From Flavobacteriales bacterium (lineage in GTDB: Bacteria; Bacteroidota; Bacteroidia; Flavobacteriales_F; PHOS-HE28): a DNA stretch of 44,286 nucleotides. This document shows positions 32,791-42,289 of the stretch, piece by piece. The position numbers and the translations under genes are program-made. Below the pieces are notes generated by a model, which worked only from the letters and a program-made list of their open reading frames with translations, was not told where the DNA came from and searched no databases. Each line of letters begins with the position of its first letter. Positions within the stretch are counted from its first letter, which is position 1. The DNA lies in contig JADJVC010000020.1 in NCBI GenBank assembly GCA_016710685.1, positions 1-44,286 on the forward strand, read 5' to 3'.

Positions 32791-34868
32791 GGCACGGTGC
32801 TGGTTAGCACCGCAGTTGGCAAACCTCCTATGTTGTTCACGATCGGGTCGCGGTCGTTATTGCTGCCGGTGTATTTCACCACGCCGTCCATGTTCACGTC
32901 CTCCAAGGCATAGCCTGTGTAGATTGCCGTGGGCACGGTGCTGCCCACGCGCACGAGGATGGAATCCCTGTCGTTCGCGGTACCGGTGTATTTCACCTCT
33001 TTGTCACCGTTTACATCGCCGGACCACAGGCAACGCACACCACTGACCAAGGCGGACGCCGCCCCACCACCGTAGATAGGAGCATTTGCCAAGGAAAGGT
33101 CGATAAGTGTTGCCGTGGCGGAGATGGCTTGCGCCGATGCCGTCATTACCGCCAAGTGGTTGCGGTGATGGAGTGCCACATAATAAGAACCGGCGACAAT
33201 TCCCGTAAATGCCACGTCCGAGGCACCGTCAACGTCCACGATCTTTCCATTTTTCAGGATCAAGGCGGAGCGTGTCGCAAGCACATTGGCAGGCACGTTG
33301 GCATCGCGCAATTCCACCACGACCCAATCCACTACGCGGTTGTTGCCAGTGATGTTGAGTACCGCCTGCGTAGTGCTTTCCCCACCGCCGCCCATATGCG
33401 GATAACCCAGTGCGGTGTAAGGCTCCATAAAAGGGAGTTCTCCCATATCGTTGATACCGGTGGACATGTTGCCGTTAGCCGCTACGAACGGACCTTTCAG
33501 CATGGCCTTCAACTTCACCTTGAGCTGGGGCGAATTGGCATTGGGGTCCCAGCCGTCCAAGGTGATGTGTGTGTTAGAGGGGTCGAGCCAATCCCGCAGA
33601 CGCGAGTTGGGAGCGGTGCCACCGTCCCAGTTTTCGCTGAATTTCGAGCCGTAGGATGGGACGGTGGTGTAGTTGGAGCAAGTTTGCACGCCGTCCACCA
33701 TGTGGGCCACCAAGCGTTTGTTCTGATCGAAAAGCGGCGCGCCGCTGGCTCCGGCCTCTTGGATCCCGTTGCTCCAATACACGGACCAGCACGGCGTGAA
33801 CTCGCCGTCCTGGGTAAGGTAGCTGGTCGTGGGCGTGCTGTAGAAGGAGATCTTCTTCACGTCGCCGGCCGGATCGAGGACGGATGCGCCGCTTTGGGGT
33901 GGCGTGCCGCTGCGGTCCCAGCCCGCGTAGTACGCGTTGAAAGCGGGTGGCGGCGTATCGAACATTTCCATCAGGCAGAAATCACCGTGGTACAGTATAG
34001 AGCGCCGGTAAGAACCGAGTACGGTCTGCATGGTCTGCCCGGTATCGCCTACGCAAGAGGGGCTTTGGTAGTTGAAATAGTAGAGCCACTGGCTTTCCGT
34101 AGGCTGGTAGCAGTGGTTGGCGATGAGCACGTATGGCGTGCCGTCCTGCGCGGTGTTGTTGAGGATGGTGCCATTGCAGCCCAGGCCGCTGGGCATCACG
34201 AACCAGATGGTGGCGTGGATCTGGTCCTGCCATGGGTCGGCGATGGGGCATGCCACATTATTGTGGCAGGGCAGCGCCTGATAGCCGGGATCGAAATCGC
34301 GCTGTTCGCCCCGTTGGGGAAAGAAGGACTGCCAAGCGTGCGTAAGACCTTCCAACATGAGCTGCGGCGATGGCGCGCCAGCGGGTTCGCGGTATTCCAA
34401 GATCAGGTCATCGCCCGGCAACATAGCTGTAGCGAACTTGCCGTCCGGGCTTTCATTGGCGCGGGTGAAGGCACCAAGGAAGCGCGTGCGTGCAGCATCG
34501 TACACAAACAGTTGGCCGCCCCAAGGCAAGTGGAACGCACTGAATTGCAAGGACATCATAACAGCACCTGTGCTTTTTACTTCATAGCGGCACATGCGCC
34601 CTCCGTTGGGCAGATCGCTCCATTGGCCTTGCGCGGCCATGTCCACGTTGAACAAGCGCTGGGTTCCGAAACGATAGCCGCGGGCCGCGCCAATGGTATC
34701 GGCAGCAGCCTCCGCAGCAGCACGATCCACGGTACCGAGCACGGTGGCGGGCAGGTCTACGGGATGAAGATCTGCATTACTCCAGTCCATGGGCTTTCCC
34801 CCATGGCCGATCTGGGCCTGGGCTGAAAGGACAGACAATACAAGAGTCAGGGTAACAATGCGGATCAT
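32787..34868 (-). CDS. Secreted trypsin-like serine protease with Ca-binding C-terminal repeats
   Basis: Residues 1-18 form a signal peptide. After a pro-region with a beta-sandwich-like GGQLFVYDAARTRFLGAF, the protease domain has CNGTILNN, LIANHCY (His), DFCLMEMFD (Asp) and GIQEAGASGAPLFDQNKRLV (Ser), resembling lysyl endopeptidases. At the C terminus two acidic repeats, GDVNGDKEVKYTGTANDRD and DVNMDGVVKYTGSNNDRDP, look like EF-hand/dockerin loops. The same paired repeat is used as a terminal module on secreted proteins of related Flavobacteriales. The 693 residues are intact. Confidence 0.85.
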   Translation of the reverse strand: MIRIVTLTLVLSVLSAQAQIGHGGKPMDWSNADLHPVDLPATVLGTVDRAAAEAAADTIGAARGYRFGTQRLFNVDMAAQGQWSDLPNGGRMCRYEVKSTGAVMMSLQFSAFHLPWGGQLFVYDAARTRFLGAFTRANESPDGKFATAMLPGDDLILEYREPAGAPSPQLMLEGLTHAWQSFFPQRGEQRDFDPGYQALPCHNNVACPIADPWQDQIHATIWFVMPSGLGCNGTILNNTAQDGTPYVLIANHCYQPTESQWLYYFNYQSPSCVGDTGQTMQTVLGSYRRSILYHGDFCLMEMFDTPPPAFNAYYAGWDRSGTPPQSGASVLDPAGDVKKISFYSTPTTSYLTQDGEFTPCWSVYWSNGIQEAGASGAPLFDQNKRLVAHMVDGVQTCSNYTTVPSYGSKFSENWDGGTAPNSRLRDWLDPSNTHITLDGWDPNANSPQLKVKLKAMLKGPFVAANGNMSTGINDMGELPFMEPYTALGYPHMGGGGESTTQAVLNITGNNRVVDWVVVELRDANVPANVLATRSALILKNGKIVDVDGASDVAFTGIVAGSYYVALHHRNHLAVMTASAQAISATATLIDLSLANAPIYGGGAASALVSGVRCLWSGDVNGDKEVKYTGTANDRDSILVRVGSTVPTAIYTGYALEDVNMDGVVKYTGSNNDRDPIVNNIGGLPTAVLTSTVP

Positions 34869-34997
34869 GGGGGTGAAGTTACGCCAGTGAAAAGCGGGGT
34901 GAACAAGGCGATCGCCATTGGACCACGGTGAAATTCAAAAACCGTGCCTTGGTTTATGGCGATGCATGCTTCGCCTATGCAAGTCCGCCATGCACGT

Positions 34998-36218
34998 TCA
35001 GCTCCGCCTGTTCGCCAACAACACCGGCGCCTGCCCATCAAACGGGTTATCCATTCTACCGATGCTTTTTGCGGCCATGCCCGCAGCGCGCATCACCATG
35101 CGGTCGCCGAAGCGCTTGCGCACGTTGTCCATGGCCTGGTAGAGGTTCATGGCCTCTTGAGTGTCGGTAAAGGCATCCATTTGGTGGCCGCCGCCCACGA
35201 GGTGACTGAAGCGCACGCCCACCAAGCGGATGCGTTGGCGGCGGTCGTAAAGCTTGGTGAAAAGCTCGTGTACCAACGGCAGAATGAGGTGATCGCAGGC
35301 GGTGTGGCCGATGCGCGTTTGGCGGGCGTGCGTGTTCATGTCAGCGTAGCGGATCTTCACGGTAACGCAGCTGGTGAGCTTTTCGCCCTTGCGCAGTTGG
35401 AAGGCGAGGCTTTCGGCCATGGCGGTAAGGAGTCCGCGCAGTTTCACCAGGTCGATGGTGTCGCGTTCGAAGGTGCGTTCGGTGCTGATGCTTTTGCGCT
35501 CGTGCCACGGGGTAACGGGGCTGGGATCGATGCCGTTGGCTTTGCGCCACAGCACGGGTCCGTGCTCGCCGAGCAGGCGTTGCATAAGGTCCACGGGCAG
35601 GTCCTGCATGGTGTGTATGCGGGCCACGCCCATGCTGCGCAGCAGGTGCGCGGTCTTTCCGCCCACGCCGGGAATGCGTTCAATGGGCATGGGTGATAGA
35701 AAGAGTTTTTCGGTGCCGTTGGGCACTTGCAGTTGGCCATCGGGCCGTTGCTTGGCCTCGCCGGTGGCCACCTTGCTCACGGTTTTGTTGGCGCTAAGAC
35801 CGAAGCTGTTGGGCAGGCCGCTTTCCTTGATGATGCGCTGGCGCAGCTCGCCGGCCATTTTCCAGCTGCCGAAGAATTTGTCGGTGCCGGTAAGGTCGGC
35901 GTAGAATTCGTCCACGCTGCTTTTCTCGAAGAGCGGCACGTGCGCACGGACGATCTCGGTGACCTCGTCGCTCTTCTTAAGGTATGCACCGCTATCACCG
36001 CGCAGAATGATGGCTTCCGGGCAGAGCTGCTTGGCGGTGCGCATGGGCATGGCGCTGCGCACGCCGAATGCGCGGGCCTCGTAACTGCAACTGGCCACCA
36101 CGCCGCGGTCGCTGTCGCTGCCGATCAGCACGGGCTTGCCGTTCAGCTTGGGCTGGCGCAGACGTTCCACGCTTACGAAGAAGGTGTTGAGATCGAGGTG
36201 AAGGATGGTGCGTTGCAT
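34998..36218 (-). CDS. dinB: DNA polymerase IV (Y-family translesion polymerase)
   Basis: The 406-residue protein begins MQRTILHLDLNTFFVSVERL with metal ligand Asp9, and has VASCSYEARAFGVRSAMP and the catalytic SSVDEFYADLTG. Palm, thumb (PGVGGKTAHLLRSMG, a helix-hairpin-helix) and little-finger domains are all present. It would copy past lesions in DNA. The start is fixed by the conserved N terminus, and the stop lies in a 129-bp spacer before the protease gene. It is divergent from the cupredoxin across a repeat block. Confidence 0.95.
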   Translation of the reverse strand: MQRTILHLDLNTFFVSVERLRQPKLNGKPVLIGSDSDRGVVASCSYEARAFGVRSAMPMRTAKQLCPEAIILRGDSGAYLKKSDEVTEIVRAHVPLFEKSSVDEFYADLTGTDKFFGSWKMAGELRQRIIKESGLPNSFGLSANKTVSKVATGEAKQRPDGQLQVPNGTEKLFLSPMPIERIPGVGGKTAHLLRSMGVARIHTMQDLPVDLMQRLLGEHGPVLWRKANGIDPSPVTPWHERKSISTERTFERDTIDLVKLRGLLTAMAESLAFQLRKGEKLTSCVTVKIRYADMNTHARQTRIGHTACDHLILPLVHELFTKLYDRRQRIRLVGVRFSHLVGGGHQMDAFTDTQEAMNLYQAMDNVRKRFGDRMVMRAAGMAAKSIGRMDNPFDGQAPVLLANRRS

Positions 36219-36564
36219 GGCTGGGGAAGGGATCGACGGAATATTCGTCTTGTTTTCGCCAGTAATTTAGTCGATACAAGAGATGGAACGCTGATCGCGC
36301 TGATTTTTATGATTTACATTGGTATGAAAGGGTCGGTGATGAAGTTGCTGGTACCGGGTTCCGAGTACCGAGTACCGCGACTGCCGACGCTGCTAACTGC
36401 CGCTGCCAACTGCCGCTGCCAACTGCCGCTGCCTGTTGCCAACTACAACGACCGTTCAACATTTACCCACGCCAGTGGACGTATCGTCCGGGAAACACGT
36501 CATTACCTTGCACGCAAATTCCAAACCCAACAAAACACCTACGCCAGGCCAAGGCGCAACACGC
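36219..36564. repeat. Composite intergenic repeat between dinB and the cupredoxin gene
   Basis: TGGAACGCTGATCGCGCTG (36284-36302) is followed by four heptamers, GGTACCG, GGTTCCG, AGTACCG and AGTACCG (36350-36377). Three 13-mers follow: ACTGCCGCTGCCA, the same again, and ACTGCCGCTGCCT (36396-36434). The remaining 125 bp before ATG 36565 hold no gene and no clear promoter box. Confidence 0.8.
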
Positions 36565-37161
36565 ATGAAACACACCTACACCCTTTTGGCCGCCATGGCC
36601 ATTGCCGGCGCGGCAAGCGCCCAAACCACCTACGATCTCACAAACGGAGGGACCACATTCGTCCCGGATGTCATTAACATGCAAGTTGGCGACAGCATCC
36701 ACTTAGCCATTAGCGCTCCGCACACCTGCACCGAAGTGAGCCAGGCCACATGGATTGCCAACGGGAATACCTCGAACGGCGGCTTCAACTATCCTTCCGG
36801 CGTACACACCTTCGCACTGAACACCGCGGGCACCTACTACTACGTGTGCATTCCGCATGCAGGCATGAGCATGAAGGGCGTATTCAACGTGGAAAGTGGC
36901 GTAGGCGTTCCGGAGCAGGAAGCCAACGCGGTATTGCAGCTTTCGCCCAACCCGGCGAACACCAGCGTACACATTGCGGGCGTTGCCAGCGGGCAGCGCA
37001 TCCAAGTGCGTGAAGTAACGGGCCGTGTAGTGCTCGAAACGATTCTTGGAGAAGACGGGATGGTAGACATATCCTCACTTCACACGGGTAACTACAGCAT
37101 TGTCGTTCGCGACGAGCAGGGCAACCTTATGGCAGCAGAACGCATGACAATTGCGCGCTGA
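36565..37161 (+). CDS. Secreted cupredoxin-like protein with T9SS C-terminal sorting domain
   Basis: A signal peptide (MKHTYTLLAAMAIAGAASAQ) precedes a plastocyanin/azurin-type domain. The copper ligands are visible as His in SAPHTC and the cluster YYVCIPHAGMSMKG (Cys, His, Met). The last ~80 residues, from LQLSPNPANTSVHIAG to MAAERMTIAR, match the type A Por-secretion-system sorting domain, so the protein is probably exported by T9SS and attached to the surface. The 198 residues are intact. A terminator follows. Confidence 0.9.
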   Translation: MKHTYTLLAAMAIAGAASAQTTYDLTNGGTTFVPDVINMQVGDSIHLAISAPHTCTEVSQATWIANGNTSNGGFNYPSGVHTFALNTAGTYYYVCIPHAGMSMKGVFNVESGVGVPEQEANAVLQLSPNPANTSVHIAGVASGQRIQVREVTGRVVLETILGEDGMVDISSLHTGNYSIVVRDEQGNLMAAERMTIAR

Positions 37162-37177
37162 GCAACGTAGTAAAACG

Positions 37178-37219
37178 AGAAAGGGCGCTCACCTCGCGGT
37201 GCGCGCCCTTTCTGTTTTT
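37178..37219 (+). terminator. Rho-independent terminator after the cupredoxin gene
   Basis: An 11-bp stem AGAAAGGGCGC / GCGCCCTTTCT with a 14-base loop is followed by G and T5, ending about 58 bp after the stop. Confidence 0.85.
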
Positions 37220-37269
37220 CGGCAGCGCCTCATCTCGCGCGAGCGTCTTCGCTCGTGCGCCTCGTGCCC

Positions 37270-38592
37270 CTACCCGCCCGTTGCACCTTGCGCAACCAGC
37301 GCATCAATGTCATTGTTCACGCTGAGGATGAGCAGTGCTGTTGCCGTGCAGAAAACCGGACTGGTGATGCAATGGTGCCCGTTCCAGCTGCCGTCGTTGT
37401 TCTGGATGCCCACTAAACGCGCGGTGGTGGCATCATACCAGTTGCGCCAGCTGTGGTCGCGGTTGATGATGAGCGATTCGCCGGTCTGCAAAAAGCTCAT
37501 GAACTCCTCACCACCGTTGTTGCCGAATCCGCTGATGACATCGTTGGATTGCGCGCGCACCTTGGCCGCGTTGTAGACGTTGTAAGCCGTGGTGGCTTTC
37601 TCGGCTTCATCCTTGGAAAGGCCCGCCTGTTGCAACGCTGCGGGCGTCACCGGTGCGGCCTTGTCCACTTTGCCTTCGCGCTTGGCGCGTTCCATCGTTT
37701 CTTCCGCGTGGCGCGCTTCCTTGGCGCTGCTGCGCGTGCTGCCGCTCACCGCGTAGAGCGTAACGCCCGCCGCGGCATCGGTGGCCACGGTGCCGGTGTT
37801 GGCGTCGAAGTTGCTCTTTTGGAAATCGCGGGCCTGCTCCAGTGCCTTGTCGTCCACTTCGGCACCCACGTGCTGTGCGCTCTCCAGTGCATTGGTGGCA
37901 AAACTGCTCTGCAGCACGCCGGCCCAGCCGCTGCCCTGCACACTGCCGTTAGCCGTTTGCGAGCGCTGGATCATGGCGGTGGATTTGTTCAACGCGTTCA
38001 TCCAGCGGTCGTGCTTGGGATCGTTACAGGGCAGGCGGCCCATGAGGTTGCTGAGGTATTGGGCGGTGAGCGCCACGTCGATGTTCTGGCCCAACTTCAC
38101 TTGGATCTGCGTACCGGTGAGCGTGGTGATATTGAGTGCGTCCTGGGGTGAATTCTCCACGGACTTCAGCAGAAATTCCGTGGCGCGTTTCAGCACATCC
38201 GCGAAGCGGCCTTCCTTCACGGTGGAACCCGCGCGGAGCAAGGCCATGCTCACCATCGCCGTGGTGGCGGGATCGCTGGGCGCGGCGTGCGGGTCCATTA
38301 CACTTTGGGCGGAGTGGCTGCCTGCGGCAAATCCACCGTCGGCATTCTGCGCGGTGATCATCCAGTCATAGGCGCGGTTCTCCGAGGTGAGCACTTCCGC
38401 AGGCGTTTTCAGCACAAAAGCGGGATCCAAACCTTCGCCTTCGTACACGGTCTTGAACACGCAACCCTTCGGGGGCGCGGCAGTGGGGTTAAGTCTGCAA
38501 CAAGCATCCGGTGCGCTGCGGAAGGAGATCAAGGCAGCGCTGCCCGCAACAGCGGCGGCCAGCGCAAGGGTTATGATGAGCGGCTTCTTCAT
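37270..38592 (-). CDS. Secreted alpha/alpha-toroid (prenyltransferase/squalene-oxidase-like repeat) protein
   Basis: The 440-residue protein has an N-terminal hydrophobic signal or anchor (LIITLALAAAVAGSAALIS). QW-like repeats follow: YDWMITAQNADGGFAAGS, MIQRSQTANGSVQGSGWAG and RLVGIQNNDGSWNGHHCITS with PVFCTATALLILSV at the end. This layout is that of terpene-cyclase/prenyltransferase-like toroids. A charged insert (ARHAEETMERAKREGKVDK) interrupts it. The cyclase DxDD or DCTAE motifs are not present, so enzymatic activity is doubtful. Function unknown; the product is probably periplasmic or surface-facing. Confidence 0.75.
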   Translation of the reverse strand: MKKPLIITLALAAAVAGSAALISFRSAPDACCRLNPTAAPPKGCVFKTVYEGEGLDPAFVLKTPAEVLTSENRAYDWMITAQNADGGFAAGSHSAQSVMDPHAAPSDPATTAMVSMALLRAGSTVKEGRFADVLKRATEFLLKSVENSPQDALNITTLTGTQIQVKLGQNIDVALTAQYLSNLMGRLPCNDPKHDRWMNALNKSTAMIQRSQTANGSVQGSGWAGVLQSSFATNALESAQHVGAEVDDKALEQARDFQKSNFDANTGTVATDAAAGVTLYAVSGSTRSSAKEARHAEETMERAKREGKVDKAAPVTPAALQQAGLSKDEAEKATTAYNVYNAAKVRAQSNDVISGFGNNGGEEFMSFLQTGESLIINRDHSWRNWYDATTARLVGIQNNDGSWNGHHCITSPVFCTATALLILSVNNDIDALVAQGATGG

Positions 38593-38738
38593 GGTAGGTG
38601 CGCCGTGGCCCGGCGAAGGCGTTTGGGGGTTGGTGAATGTTGGAAGTTGTGATGCCGTACACCTGTTCCGGCAAAACGTTCACTACCCCATATCACTCCG
38701 ACTGCCATGCAAGCCTTCTGTACCACCTTTGCGCGCTC

Positions 38739-39865
38739 ATGTCCGGTGCACGTCACACATTCAAGCTCGCAGCCCGCGCGGCCGCGCTCACCGGCGCATG
38801 CGTGCTGATGCTCGGCACTGCGTGCGCGCAGTCACAACCGCTGGGCGACACCTTCGACACGGCGTACGTGAAGGACTATTCACACATCCTCACCGGGCGG
38901 CTCTACAGCAGCACCAAGTACAACAAAATGCAGCTCGGGGGGCTGAAAGGCACCAAGGCGCTCATTTTCCGGCCCAACAGCAAGTATAACTTCGGTGTAG
39001 GGGCCAGCTATCATGCGTTGACGCTGAATATCGGTGTTGGCATACCGGGGTTGAACAAAGACCAGGATATACGGGGCGAAACGCGCTACTTCGACGCGCA
39101 GGCGAACGTCTATACGAAGCGCTGGGCCTCCAACGTGTTCCTTCAGCGCTTCCAAGGATATTACATCAGTTCATACACGTTGCCGGAATTGGGGTGGGTG
39201 CAGGAAACGGAATTCGCGACAAGGCCGGACATCACACAATACAATTTGGGCGTAAGCACCGTTCACATCTTCAACAATGACCGCTTCAGCTATCGTGCGG
39301 CCTTCAACCAGGACGCTTGGCAGCGCAAGAGCCAAGGCAGCATTCTGGGAGGCGGCTACCTCACCTACTTCCACCTGCAATCGGATTCATCCTTGGTACC
39401 GGTGCGCTTGGCAACGCTCTACGACCCGGACTTCAACTGCGGCGGGGTGGCTTCCTGGACCTCGGTCCCAGCGCAGGCTATGCCTACACCCTGGTGTTCA
39501 AGGAGCATGTTTTCTTGACCGGCTCTTTGGTATTGGGCGGAGGATTAAGTCTGCAACGTGCCGCGACCTACGCCACCGATGGAAGTGAGGTATTGAAGAC
39601 CAGCGCAGGCTTAGGCTGGCATGGGCAGTTTCGCGCCGGCGCCGGCTATAACAGCGCACGTTACTACGTCGGCATGTCCTTCAACCAGGAAAACATCGGC
39701 TACCTGCTGGAGGACCGCAGCAGCTTCTACTGGAGCGTGGGCAACATCCGGCTCAACTTCGTGAAGCGCTTCGATACGCACATCGGCTTTATGGACCGCG
39801 GCATCCGTTGGTTCAGGAAGAAGGTGAAAGAGCCTGTCGAGAAGGCCTTGCCGGAGGTGGGTTGA
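38739..39865 (+). CDS. DUF4421-type outer-membrane protein, one frameshift
   Basis: After a signal peptide (ALTGACVLMLGTACAQS) the sequence is an alternating beta-barrel pattern: DYSHILTGRLYSSTKYNKM, NFGVGASYHALTLNIGVGIP, ETRYFDAQANVYTKRW and FLQRFQGYYISS, typical of DUF4421. The frame ends in nonsense after about 39440, where a missing base in the CGGCGGGG run shifts it to GFLDLGPSAGYAYTLVF and on to KEPVEKALPEVG at 39865. Joined length is about 375 residues. Function unknown. Confidence 0.8.
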
Positions 39866-39888
39866 GGGAAGTACCGAAGGTACAGTCC

Positions 39889-39940
39889 TGTCCTATGTCT
39901 GATGTCTTATGCTCGAGCATAAAACATCAGACATAGGACA
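39889..39940. repeat. 52-bp near-perfect palindrome (TGATGTCT heptamers)
   Basis: The palindrome reads TGTCCTATGTCTGATGT, then CTTATGCTC, and then its reverse complement with a single mismatch, so two 26-bp arms meet at CTCGAG. The arms are built from 7-bp units (TATGTCT, GATGTCT). It lies between convergent genes and could end transcription from both sides. Confidence 0.8.
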
Positions 39941-39950
39941 TAAGACACTC

Positions 39951-41762
39951 TTAAGCGTTCTGCGGCTTACGCTGCTTCTTGCGCTCGTTCTCGTCCAGGA
40001 AGATCTTGCGGATGCGCAGGTTCTTCGGCGTCACCTCCAAGTACTCGTCATCCTTGATGTACTCCATCGCTTCTTCCAAGGAAAACTTCGTAGCAGGCGC
40101 CAAGGCGGTCTTGTCATCGGTACCCGAAGCACGCATGTTGGTGAGCTTCTTCGTCTTGTTGATGTTCACCACCAGATCGTCCGTCTTCGGGTTCTCGCCG
40201 ATCACCTGACCGCCATAAACCTCCTCATTGGGGTTCACGAAGAAGCGGCCACGGTCCTGCAACTTGTCCATGGCATAAGCGATTGCGGTACCGGTTTCTT
40301 GGCTGATGATGCTTGATGCGCGGCGGATCCCGAGTTCACCCTTGAAAGGCTCGTAGCCCTTGAAGCGGTGAGCAATGATCGCTTCGCCCTCGGTAGCGGT
40401 AAGCAAGGTGTTGCGCAGGCCGATGATGCCACGTGCGGGGATTGAGAACTCCAGTACCGTGCGATCGCTCTTCTGCTCAATGTTGACGATCTCTCCTTTG
40501 CGGCGGGTCACGTTGTCAATCACTTTGCTGCTGAATTGCTCCGGCACTTGCACGGTGAGCAATTCGATGGGCTCGTGCTTCTGTCCGTCGATGTCCTTAT
40601 AGAGCACTTGGGGTTGGCCCAGCTGGAACTCATAGCCTTCGCGGCGCATGGTCTCCACCAGAATGCTAAGGTGTAGGATACCCCGGCCAAAAACCAACAG
40701 TTTATCGGGCGAATCGGTTTCCTTCACCCGCATGGCCAAGTTCTTCTCGATCTCCTTGAAGATGCGATCGCGCAGGTGGCGGCTGGTGACGAACTCGCCC
40801 TCTTTGCCGAAGAAAGGCGAGGTGTTGATGGTGAAGAGCATGCTCATCGTCGGCTCATCCACCTTGAACTTCGACAGGCCCTCGGGGTTCTCTGCGTCGG
40901 CAACGGTATCGCCGATGTCGAAGTTCTCCAAGCCCATCAGCGCGACGATCTCGCCGCAGCCCACTTCCGACTTGATCTTTTCCTTGCCAAGGCCCTCGAA
41001 TATCATCAATTCCTTGATCTGGCCCTTCACGGTGCCACCCATGTTCTTCACCAAGGTGATCTGCTGACCGGCCTTCAAACTTCCACGCGAGATGCGGCCC
41101 ACGGCGATACGCCCTTGGAAAGAGCTGTAGTCAAGCGAAGTGATGCGCATCTGCACGGTGCCTTCCACCTTCTTCGGAGCGGGCACTTTGTCCAGGATCA
41201 CATCGAGCAGGTAGCTCACATCCTCCGTCGGGGTCTTCCAATCGGCACCCATCCAGCCGTTCTTGCTGCTGCCATACACGGTGGGGAAATCCAGCTGGTC
41301 CTCGGTAGCGTCCAGCGCGAACATCAGGTCGAAAACGGCTTCATGCACTTCTTCCGGAGTACAGTTCGGCTTGTCCACCTTGTTGATCACCACCACGGGT
41401 TTCAGGCCCAATTCAATGGCTTTGCCCAATACGAAACGGGTCTGTGGCATCGGTCCTTCAAAAGCATCCACAAGCAGGATCACGCCATCGGCCATGTTCA
41501 GCACGCGCTCCACCTCCCCGCCAAAGTCACTGTGGCCGGGGGTATCGATGATGTTGATCTTCGTGCCCTTGTAGTGTACGCTCACGTTTTTGCTGAGAAT
41601 GGTGATGCCACGCTCGCGCTCCAGATCGTTGTTGTCCAACAACAGGTCCTTCACCTCCTCATTCGAGCGGAAGAGTTGGCATTGGTGCAGAATTTTGTCA
41701 ACCAGCGTGGTTTTGCCGTGGTCAACGTGGGCGATAATGGCGATGTTGCGTAGATCCTTCAT
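39951..41762 (-). CDS. typA: Translational GTPase TypA/BipA
   Basis: TypA is a ribosome-binding GTPase of the EF-G superfamily that acts in ribosome assembly and stress. The 603 residues from ATG 41762 (MKDLRNIAIIAHVDHGKTT) include the G1 loop AHVDHGKTT, DTPGHSDFG, NKVDK, and the C-terminal TypA domain with KDIDGQKHEPIELLTVQVP and ARGIIGLRNTLLTATEG. The open frame extends 54 codons upstream, but a TACCTTTG promoter box at 41846-41853 lies inside that stretch, so ATG 41762 is the better start. Followed by the 52-bp palindrome. Confidence 0.97.
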   Translation of the reverse strand: MKDLRNIAIIAHVDHGKTTLVDKILHQCQLFRSNEEVKDLLLDNNDLERERGITILSKNVSVHYKGTKINIIDTPGHSDFGGEVERVLNMADGVILLVDAFEGPMPQTRFVLGKAIELGLKPVVVINKVDKPNCTPEEVHEAVFDLMFALDATEDQLDFPTVYGSSKNGWMGADWKTPTEDVSYLLDVILDKVPAPKKVEGTVQMRITSLDYSSFQGRIAVGRISRGSLKAGQQITLVKNMGGTVKGQIKELMIFEGLGKEKIKSEVGCGEIVALMGLENFDIGDTVADAENPEGLSKFKVDEPTMSMLFTINTSPFFGKEGEFVTSRHLRDRIFKEIEKNLAMRVKETDSPDKLLVFGRGILHLSILVETMRREGYEFQLGQPQVLYKDIDGQKHEPIELLTVQVPEQFSSKVIDNVTRRKGEIVNIEQKSDRTVLEFSIPARGIIGLRNTLLTATEGEAIIAHRFKGYEPFKGELGIRRASSIISQETGTAIAYAMDKLQDRGRFFVNPNEEVYGGQVIGENPKTDDLVVNINKTKKLTNMRASGTDDKTALAPATKFSLEEAMEYIKDDEYLEVTPKNLRIRKIFLDENERKKQRKPQNA

Positions 41763-41845
41763 GGTCAGATCGCCGAAGCTCGGCGAAGGTGTTTCGATGC
41801 GCCGGAGTTCGGCGGAAATGTGCGTCCGGGTCTTGAAAAAGCGTG

Positions 41846-41853
41846 CAAAGGTA
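41846..41853 (-). promoter_or_regulatory. TAnnTTTG box upstream of typA
   Basis: Minus strand TACCTTTG is an exact -7 consensus match, 83 bp before the typA ATG; it would leave a 75-80 nt leader. Confidence 0.5.
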
Positions 41854-41987
41854 GGGTTTTTCCGCTGAAACTCATTGAGATGGAAGCCCAGTTGTGACAT
41901 ACACCGCAAAAAACCGGGCTGCACTGCCTTACCTTCGCGCCCGCTTCAAAAAGGCACAAGGCCTTGAGTGGCATATTTTGACATCCT

Positions 41988-42061
41988 GGCCCCGTAGTTC
42001 AATTGGATAGAATGACAGATTCCGGTTCTGTTGGTTGGAGGTTCGAATCCTCCCGGGGTCA
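41988..42061 (+). tRNA. tRNA-Arg (anticodon CCG)
   Basis: The cloverleaf folds fully: acceptor GGCCCCG/CGGGGTC with a G-U pair at position 2, D arm GTTC...GAAT, anticodon stem ACAGA/TCTGT with loop TTCCGGT, T arm GGAGG TTCGAAT CCTCC and discriminator A. CCA is not encoded. A TACCTTCG motif 50 bp upstream (41930-41937) may be its promoter. Confidence 0.95.
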
Positions 42062-42140
42062 CTTTTTGGTGCTTTGAATTAGCCTTTATGGTTTGGCACC
42101 TTTGGAGCTCCGTTTTGTGGTGCAGTGGTCACTTTACTTA

Positions 42141-42281
42141 GTTGTCAGTTGTCCGTTGTCGGTTGTCAGGCTGCCGACCGGCTGACGATTCACGGTGCAA
42201 AAGAGGTTCAAGCCGGAAAGGTTGGACAAATGCACCAAGCGCTGAGTACGAACTGACAACGGACAACGGACAACTGACAAC
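42141..42281. repeat. Inverted heptamer-repeat element (GTTGTCA type), second copy
   Basis: GTTGTCA, GTTGTCC, GTTGTCG and GTTGTCA (42141-42168, then GG) are mirrored at 42253-42281 as CTGACAAC, GGACAAC, GGACAAC and TGACAAC. The spacer is about 83 bp. The right arm ends 8 bp before the Hsp15 ATG, so it forms part of that gene's leader. Confidence 0.8.
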
Positions 42282-42289
42282 TATAAAAA

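Noticed and set aside
33129..34826. 565-codon open frame antisense to the serine protease
   Set aside because: The composition is that of a shadow frame (His/Val/Gly rich), and the minus-strand gene has a signal peptide and catalytic triad.
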